Positions 59,400 through 64,000 of a stretch of DNA of 64,000 nt are shown piece after piece. Under the pieces are notes generated by a model. That model saw only the letters and a program-made list of their open reading frames with translations. It was not told the DNA's origin and made no database searches. The number at the start of each line of letters is the position of its first letter. Positions within the stretch are counted from its first letter, which is position 1. Both the position numbers and the translations under genes were made by a program. The stretch comes from Legionella sp. PC1000. Lineage in GTDB: Bacteria; Pseudomonadota; Gammaproteobacteria; Legionellales; Legionellaceae. The DNA lies in contig NZ_CP059400.1 of assembly GCF_014109805.1 (NCBI RefSeq), forward strand, positions 1 through 64,000, read 5' to 3'.

Positions 59400-60113
59400 T
59401 CAAAAGTTGTTTTTTCGCGTGTGGATGTAAGCGAACACGACACCCCAACTCATCTCAACTTTAGTGCGGGTTGTCACAGTAAAATGAGTACTGGATAATG
59501 CTTTGCTGGTTGTAATTACTGTATTGAGATGTGGTAAATGATTCAGCTTAGCACATAGCTTTTCCCATGTTGGGCCAAAAAAGGCAGTGGAATTGATAAA
59601 AACAAGCGTTGCGTCATCAAAATTCACCTTGAGGAAATCTCCTAAAATGAACTGAATTTTTTTTGCTTGTTCCGCGTAATTTTTCATCGCGGCCAATTGC
59701 TCAAGTCGTTTGCATGCATCGAGGTAGAGTTCGGGAAATAATTCAATGCCAATACTTTTGGCTATAGGGAACACCATGCTGCAGGCTAATACCGCTTTCC
59801 CTGTTCCTGAACCCAAGTCATAAAAAACGGTGTTTTCATTGGGATTCGTTAGAGATAAAAGTGCAATAAATGATAAAAAATCAATTTCTCCATAAGCATA
59901 TTCCATTGCATCATGTTTGTGACGTGCATTTTGCGATAACATAAAGCCATTAGCTCCGCTGTAAATTTGGCGGAAAACTTGAGAGTGCTCTTGCAAATTT
60001 AATGATTTTTGCCACCGGGTCACGTTGATTTGTTTTCTTTTGTATTTTAAATGAAGAAATACAGTTAAGAGCACAAGGAATAAACAAATAAGATAATAGG
60101 TTAAGTGGCTCAA
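59400..60113 (-). CDS. Membrane-anchored DOT1-like SAM methyltransferase
   Basis: A 237-residue protein with one N-terminal TM helix (TYYLICLFLVLLTVFLHL) and a cytoplasmic methyltransferase domain. It resembles eukaryotic DOT1 along its motifs: YGEI at 74-77 (D1 loop), VFYDLGSGTGKAVL at 97-110, GIELF ending the next strand, ILGDF at 156-160, and FINSTAFFGPTWEKL at 172-186, which parallels DOT1 VNNFAFGPEVDHQL. DOT1 methylates lysine 79 of histone H3; bacterial relatives may modify other targets. TTG start follows GAGG. Lone gene. Confidence 0.7.
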   Translation of the reverse strand: MSHLTYYLICLFLVLLTVFLHLKYKRKQINVTRWQKSLNLQEHSQVFRQIYSGANGFMLSQNARHKHDAMEYAYGEIDFLSFIALLSLTNPNENTVFYDLGSGTGKAVLACSMVFPIAKSIGIELFPELYLDACKRLEQLAAMKNYAEQAKKIQFILGDFLKVNFDDATLVFINSTAFFGPTWEKLCAKLNHLPHLNTVITTSKALSSTHFTVTTRTKVEMSWGVVFAYIHTRKNNF

Positions 60114-60540
60114 AGGGAAGTCCTCAATTTATGTAAAACCAGACACTAACTTTTGAAGTTGCTTTTAAACCATCATGTTACCTTCTTGGCATATTCAGAA
60201 GCTACTGATTTAACCCATTAAGAGCTGTTGGAAGTAACTTTTTAATGCGAACTCAATCATTTTATTGATAATGCTCCATAAACATTTCCCTAAGTTGAAA
60301 GTTCGCTATAAACTTCCGGTAATCATTAAGTATAAAAAGTATAAGCATTGTTTTATTAGAGCGTAATCGAGTAAAATTATTTCATGTAGTATAGAATTAT
60401 AATGTTAAGTACTATTTTATTACTATAATTTGTTTGAAAAATGAGGTTAACTGTAAATTTATATCTCATAATGTTGCAAGTTAATATTTCCTTAATTTTG
60501 ATTCATTAGAATGAAGTTATATTGAGGTTGGGAGAGCATC
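60114..60540. other. AT-rich intergenic region with PmrA-box promoter
   Basis: A gap of 427 bases, very A/T rich, with no gene that I can support. Its last 60 bases hold the PmrA-type box and -10 of the two-gene operon starting at 60541. Confidence 0.5.
60480..60523 (+). promoter_or_regulatory. PmrA-box promoter of the two-gene operon at 60541
   Basis: GTTAATATT-TC-CTTAATTTT (60480-60499) matches the PmrA consensus (cTTAATatT, 2 bases, cTTAATatT) at 16 of 18 positions with exact spacing. Possible -10 elements are TAGAAT (60507-60512) and TATATT (60518-60523). PmrA drives many Dot/Icm effector and icm genes. Confidence 0.75.
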
Positions 60541-61071
60541 ATGGCGGGTTTTTTTAGTAATAGAGCTTATGTACAGCATGAACCTAGACCACGTGCAGAA
60601 TATAGTTTTATCAATGTCGGAAATGAACAATTTCATGCTGTTGCTGTGGCTTTGATTGATTCTTTGCAAAGTAGCCATCAACGAGGCAATGATGCAACTT
60701 TGAAAAAAATTTTGGAACGCTTTTATCAACACTTTCCCAAATATATAAGCAACCAACCGTATTTAACACTTCCTGAGCGTATGGGAATACTACTCAATAG
60801 TTCTCGTAAGTCAGAGTTAGTGGAGTGTATGGCTTATGTATTACGCCAGCTGGCGGTGGATGAGTTATATACCCATCCTTTAAAGTATATTGAGGTATTT
60901 GATGGGTTGAGTGTGGAAACACCCAAAAGTTATTTACGCGATCCTGATGTCAAGCTACCGCCAAGTGCTTTAAACGCCTTGGCTCAGACGCTAGGAATTA
61001 CTGTTACTCTATCTTTTAAAGAACTTGGCAAGGAGCTGAGAAAAAGAGAAGTATATGATGGAGAAGAATAA
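60541..61071 (+). CDS. PmrA-box operon protein 1, OTU-like without the catalytic cysteine
   Basis: A 176-residue soluble protein. Residues 24-38 (INVGNEQFHAVAVAL) resemble the nucleophile region of OTU deubiquitinases (D-G-N-C-x-F-x-A-V), but the cysteine position is E29 or Q30. The later LPPSALNALAQTLGITVTL (about 141-159) parallels the OTU helix and strand before the catalytic His, and that His is not seen either. So if the fold is right it is a pseudo-enzyme that binds rather than cuts. GGGAGAG precedes the ATG. It overlaps the next gene by 1 base; a PmrA box lies upstream. An effector or chaperone role is possible. Confidence 0.6.
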   Translation: MAGFFSNRAYVQHEPRPRAEYSFINVGNEQFHAVAVALIDSLQSSHQRGNDATLKKILERFYQHFPKYISNQPYLTLPERMGILLNSSRKSELVECMAYVLRQLAVDELYTHPLKYIEVFDGLSVETPKSYLRDPDVKLPPSALNALAQTLGITVTLSFKELGKELRKREVYDGEE

Positions 61072-61574
61072 TGGCTAATAAACTTAATTTAATGATTCAG
61101 ATTCAAGGTGACGAATATTTTCCTGCGGTAACTGAAAAAAATAAAACAAGTTTTGCTTATGTTGGTCAATTAGCCATTGCTGCACCTAAGCCTGTCGTAG
61201 ATTCAAGTGAACAAGAACAAACCCTAAAGGGTATTATCAATATGATTGCGGAACATAAGAAACATCGTGCGCAATCTCATGACCAATGGTGTAAGACCAT
61301 GCTTAAAATGGTCGATGCTGGTGAGTTAACTCGCGAGCAACTTACGGCGCTCTACATTAAATTTTTACCTGTTCAATTGAAGAATGCCATAACTGTATCT
61401 GACTTAACCCAAACACGACAAAAATCTGCTATTGTGGGAGAACCACAAGACCAAGAAAAATACACGATTGATCTTTTGGCAGACTCTATAGCGGCTTGGA
61501 TTGTCACCGGGCAAGTTGAACCTGATGATTTGTTCGATCAGTTAGAAAATCAATCGACTTTGGCGTTGAGATAA
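61071..61574 (+). CDS. PmrA-box operon protein 2, hypothetical
   Basis: A 167-residue soluble protein that I do not recognise. The N-terminal 35 residues look like beta strands (NLMIQIQGDEYFPAV), the rest is helical and moderately acidic. The start codon overlaps the stop codon of protein 1 (TAATG-type arrangement), so the two are translationally coupled and probably form a complex. No membrane span or signal. Its product could assist or inhibit protein 1. Confidence 0.75.
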   Translation: MANKLNLMIQIQGDEYFPAVTEKNKTSFAYVGQLAIAAPKPVVDSSEQEQTLKGIINMIAEHKKHRAQSHDQWCKTMLKMVDAGELTREQLTALYIKFLPVQLKNAITVSDLTQTRQKSAIVGEPQDQEKYTIDLLADSIAAWIVTGQVEPDDLFDQLENQSTLALR

Positions 61575-61639
61575 AACGTGTAGCCTTCCAATGAAGCAGA
61601 ATTAATCTGGGTGATGCAATTCTGCTCCGAATCGTTCGC

Positions 61640-62590
61640 TTACATAAACCCGTGTTTTTTCATCCATTCATCATTAGCAAATTTAGACATGTAATTGCGG
61701 ATTGAGTCCGGTAAAATAACCAGACATTTTTGGTCCTTACCCAAGGATTTTGCGGCCTGCAGCGCAGCCCACATGGCAGCTCCTGAAGAGCCTCCTACTA
61801 ACAAGCCTTCTTCACGAATCAAATCTCTTGCCGCTCGAAATGAATCCAGATCATTCGTTTTAATGTACTGATCAATTAAACTATTATCTAAAACTTCTGG
61901 AAAGAAATCATAGCCTATTCCCTCTACTGCATACGGCTTAATTTCGGTTCCACCACCAAGAATCGAGCCCTCAGGGTCAACGCCAATAATTTTAATTTGC
62001 GGATTATGTTCCTTAAGCCGTTTGGCAATCCCTGTAATTGTTCCTCCAGTTCCTACTCCGGCAACAACCATATGCAAGTCTTTGCCAAAGTCATCAATAA
62101 TTTCTTGAGCAGTGCCGCGATAATGGGCATTTGGGTTATTGGGGTTGGCATATTGATCAAGAATATAGGAATTAGGAATTTCCGCATTCAGCCTTTTAGC
62201 CAAAGAAATGTGGCTTTCCGGATCATTATACGCTGCTTCTGTTGGGGTACGATAAATCTTTGCTCCCAATCGCTCAAGCACAGATTGTTTTTCTTGGCTC
62301 ATTTTTTCGGGCATGGTAATGATTACTTTGTAGCCTAATACAGCACCTGCCAGCGCAATACCTATTCCTGTATTTCCAGAGGTAGGCTCAATCAATGTAT
62401 AGCCAGGCCTGATATGACCCTCGCGTTCTGCATTTACCACCATTTCATACCCAATGCGATCTTTAACAGAGCCGCCTGGATTAAAAAACTCACATTTTGC
62501 ATACAGCTCACAATCAAGATCATGACCGAGGCGATTAATTTTTACTACAGGAGTTTGTCCTATGGTGGCAAGGATATTGGGATAAATCAT
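61640..62590 (-). CDS. Cystathionine beta-synthase-type PLP enzyme without regulatory domain
   Basis: Fold-type II enzyme of 316 residues condensing serine-like substrates with a thiol. PLP Lys is in [11 protein letters not shown], the phosphate loop is [18 protein letters not shown] binds the carboxylate, and the tail [21 protein letters not shown] is diagnostic for cystathionine beta-synthases rather than CysK. The C-terminal CBS domain pair of longer enzymes is absent. The ATG at 62590 follows AAAGGAC. A cystathionine lyase gene usually adjoins it, but none is here. Confidence 0.88.
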   Translation of the reverse strand: MIYPNILATIGQTPVVKINRLGHDLDCELYAKCEFFNPGGSVKDRIGYEMVVNAEREGHIRPGYTLIEPTSGNTGIGIALAGAVLGYKVIITMPEKMSQEKQSVLERLGAKIYRTPTEAAYNDPESHISLAKRLNAEIPNSYILDQYANPNNPNAHYRGTAQEIIDDFGKDLHMVVAGVGTGGTITGIAKRLKEHNPQIKIIGVDPEGSILGGGTEIKPYAVEGIGYDFFPEVLDNSLIDQYIKTNDLDSFRAARDLIREEGLLVGGSSGAAMWAALQAAKSLGKDQKCLVILPDSIRNYMSKFANDEWMKKHGFM

Positions 62591-62730
62591 AATAAGTCCT
62601 TTATTTGACAAGAGTTGATTCGATTATATGGGTTTTTGGTAGAAAAAAAAATTCTTGTTGAATTTAGGTGGTGATTTTAAATTTTTTAATTTATATTTAT
62701 CTTTCAAATTAACGAAGCAGGGAGCTAGAT

Positions 62731-62979
62731 ATGATAAAATTAAAGTCACTTAAGTTAGGTTTTGGTATTGCTTTATCTTTAGGATTGTGTGCATGCATGG
62801 ACATGCAACGTTCAGAACAAACGAACACCCAGGGTTATGGGAAGATGAACACAGAGGCCCAACAGCAAACAGTAAATAAACCTAAAGCGCAAAAGAGTTA
62901 TGCTTCAAAAGATCCTACTCAAAGATCAACTCCAGGTCCTAAACGCAATGCTGCGCCACAAATTCCTGTAATACAATAA
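62731..62979 (+). CDS. Small putative lipoprotein
   Basis: An 82-residue protein with a basic N-terminus, a hydrophobic segment and a lipobox-like LCAC (KLGFGIALSLGLCAC), so it is probably cleaved and lipidated at the second Cys. The rest is Gln/Lys/Pro-rich and disordered. GGGAG lies before the ATG. Function unknown. Confidence 0.7.
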   Translation: MIKLKSLKLGFGIALSLGLCACMDMQRSEQTNTQGYGKMNTEAQQQTVNKPKAQKSYASKDPTQRSTPGPKRNAAPQIPVIQ

Positions 62980-63095
62980 GTATCTAAGTTGGCTTTTCTG
63001 TTTGCAAAGGCTGGAAGCGAAGGTATTGAGGCTGCAGAAGTTTATTAGTGCTTAGAGGTAGGGGTTGGGCAGTGCTCAACCCCTATATGTTAAAA

Positions 63096-63347
63096 TTACC
63101 AGGGTGTAAAATTTTTTGTTTCATCTTCCTTGGCTTTGCGCGCTTCTTCCATTTCTATTTTTATGTGCATTGAATCCAGCCCGTCTTTAATCATTTCATC
63201 TTTCACAAATTGTCTGGAAGCACGATCCCCAAAAAAACTCATTTTTTTCTTACCTGTTTTTTCGATATTTTGATGGGATGTCCTTGCGTTTTTATGATCC
63301 ATTGGCTCAGATTTTTGTGCCAAATGAATAATTCTTTTTTGCTTCAT
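63096..63347 (-). CDS. Small hypothetical basic protein
   Basis: An 83-residue charged protein without signal peptide or membrane segment. The second half (KKKMSFFGDRASRQFVKDEMIKD and a Glu/Lys-rich helix) has a coding-like composition; no family is recognised and the ribosome site is weak. Possibly a short regulator or structural protein. Moderate confidence that it is a real gene. Confidence 0.5.
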   Translation of the reverse strand: MKQKRIIHLAQKSEPMDHKNARTSHQNIEKTGKKKMSFFGDRASRQFVKDEMIKDGLDSMHIKIEMEEARKAKEDETKNFTPW

Positions 63348-63543
63348 ACTTGAACCCTATTTTTCTATAAACTTGTTAAAGAAGTTCGTCCTTGCATTAC
63401 TTTATTAAAAGCAAAAATCCATTTTTGCTCCCGAATGAGTTAAATTGATTCAATTTGGTAAACTCTCCTTATAGAGAGAGCATACTTTCAAATTAACAGG
63501 CCAACTATGCAATAGAACAGCATAATTTTTCAAGAGATTTGCA

Positions 63544-64000
63544 TCACTCTGGTCCAATCATCTTTTCTGGTCTTACCAATTCAGCAAAGCGTTCCGCTGT
63601 TAAAATACCAAGCTTGACTGCTGCCTCTTGTAAGGAAGAATTGTCTTGGTGAGCCGTTTTAGCAATTTTAGCTGCTTTGTCATAACCTATATGTTGATTA
63701 AGGGCGGTGACGAGCATTAAGGAGTGATGCAGGTAGTAGTCAATAACCTTATGATTGGCTTCGATTCCTTCTGCACAAAACTCTTGGAATGAACGGCAGG
63801 TGTCAGTTAATAAATTAAGCGAATGAAGTACGTTAAAGATGATGACGGGTTTAAATACATTCAGCTCAAAATTACCTTGACTGTCGGCTATTCCCACAGT
63901 TGCATCATTCCCCAGAACCTGAGCACAAACCATAGTCATGGCTTCACATTGGGTTGGATTGACTTTTCCAGGCATAATAGACGATCCGGGTTCATTTTCT
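63544..64000 (-). CDS. fumC: Class II fumarate hydratase, C-terminal part (cut by window end)
   Basis: The visible 152 codons cover the C-terminal third of FumC: the signature [11 protein letters not shown] (its catalytic Ser loop, the first part lying between 63970 and 64000), the helix bundle core, and the small C-terminal domain ([15 protein letters not shown]). It converts fumarate to malate in the citric acid cycle. The gene continues beyond the window; nothing suggests a break. Confidence 0.93.
   Translation of the reverse strand, partial: ENEPGSSIMPGKVNPTQCEAMTMVCAQVLGNDATVGIADSQGNFELNVFKPVIIFNVLHSLNLLTDTCRSFQEFCAEGIEANHKVIDYYLHHSLMLVTALNQHIGYDKAAKIAKTAHQDNSSLQEAAVKLGILTAERFAELVRPEKMIGPE

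Overview
The window looks like the start of a chromosome of a non-pneumophila Legionella. It opens at the GTG of dnaA and runs through dnaN, recF and gyrB. Supporting evidence is three Legionella major outer membrane protein genes, an LbtU-type siderophore porin, a ProA-like M4 metalloprotease, PagP, low G+C, and several effector-like genes, two of whose transcription units carry PmrA-type tandem boxes. Genus and gene calls are by eye, without database searches.

Region by region. (1) 1-6.3 kb: replication genes, with two perfect 16-bp parS-like palindromes, one inside recF and one just after it. (2) 6.5-13.1 kb: a secreted Lcl/DUF1566-like protein; an arginine-to-putrescine operon aguB-speA-aguA; and an effector candidate where L. 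pneumophila carries RavA, next to hfq. (3) 13.5-22.1 kb: hfq, hflX, a TlpA-like thioredoxin, tdk, two paralogues with ADP-ribosyltransferase-like R and STS motifs and matching RpoS-like promoters, a pirin, and two unknown genes. (4) 22.2-31.9 kb: S28 peptidase, a longer paralogue of the Lcl-like protein with its promoter region also duplicated, M4 protease, TSUP transporter, darP-rlmL, a K+-channel-like membrane protein lacking the usual filter, and an Mpo1-like protein. (5) 32-40.4 kb: an effector candidate with a U-box-like N-terminus, pagP, an APC permease, a Pit phosphate transporter, coq7, a membrane protein behind a perfect PmrA box, and a tripartite hybrid kinase. (6) 40.7-49.5 kb: a PLP aminotransferase, a 300-bp tandem array that includes a copied end of rnt, argD, sodB, grxD, a peroxiredoxin, the source copy of the array unit beside rnt, pyrC and divergent motY. 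(7) 49.9-57.1 kb: three MOMP genes, the siderophore porin and an NfeD-slipin operon. (8) 57.2-64 kb: two methyltransferases (one DOT1-like), dcd, ihfB, a two-gene operon behind a PmrA box, a CBS-type synthase, small proteins and the end of fumC.

How it fits together: the core is housekeeping. Layered on it are a likely Dot/Icm effector set (PmrA boxes, RpoS-like promoters, Glu-rich C-termini), a surface and secreted-protein set, and three families of small non-coding repeats. The most notable items are the ART-like pair, the two PmrA-box loci (one encoding an OTU-like protein apparently without its cysteine), the DOT1-like enzyme, and the tandem array whose junctions imply recombination across a 5-bp GCGGT microhomology at rnt. 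No tRNA, rRNA, CRISPR array, prophage or transposase gene was seen.
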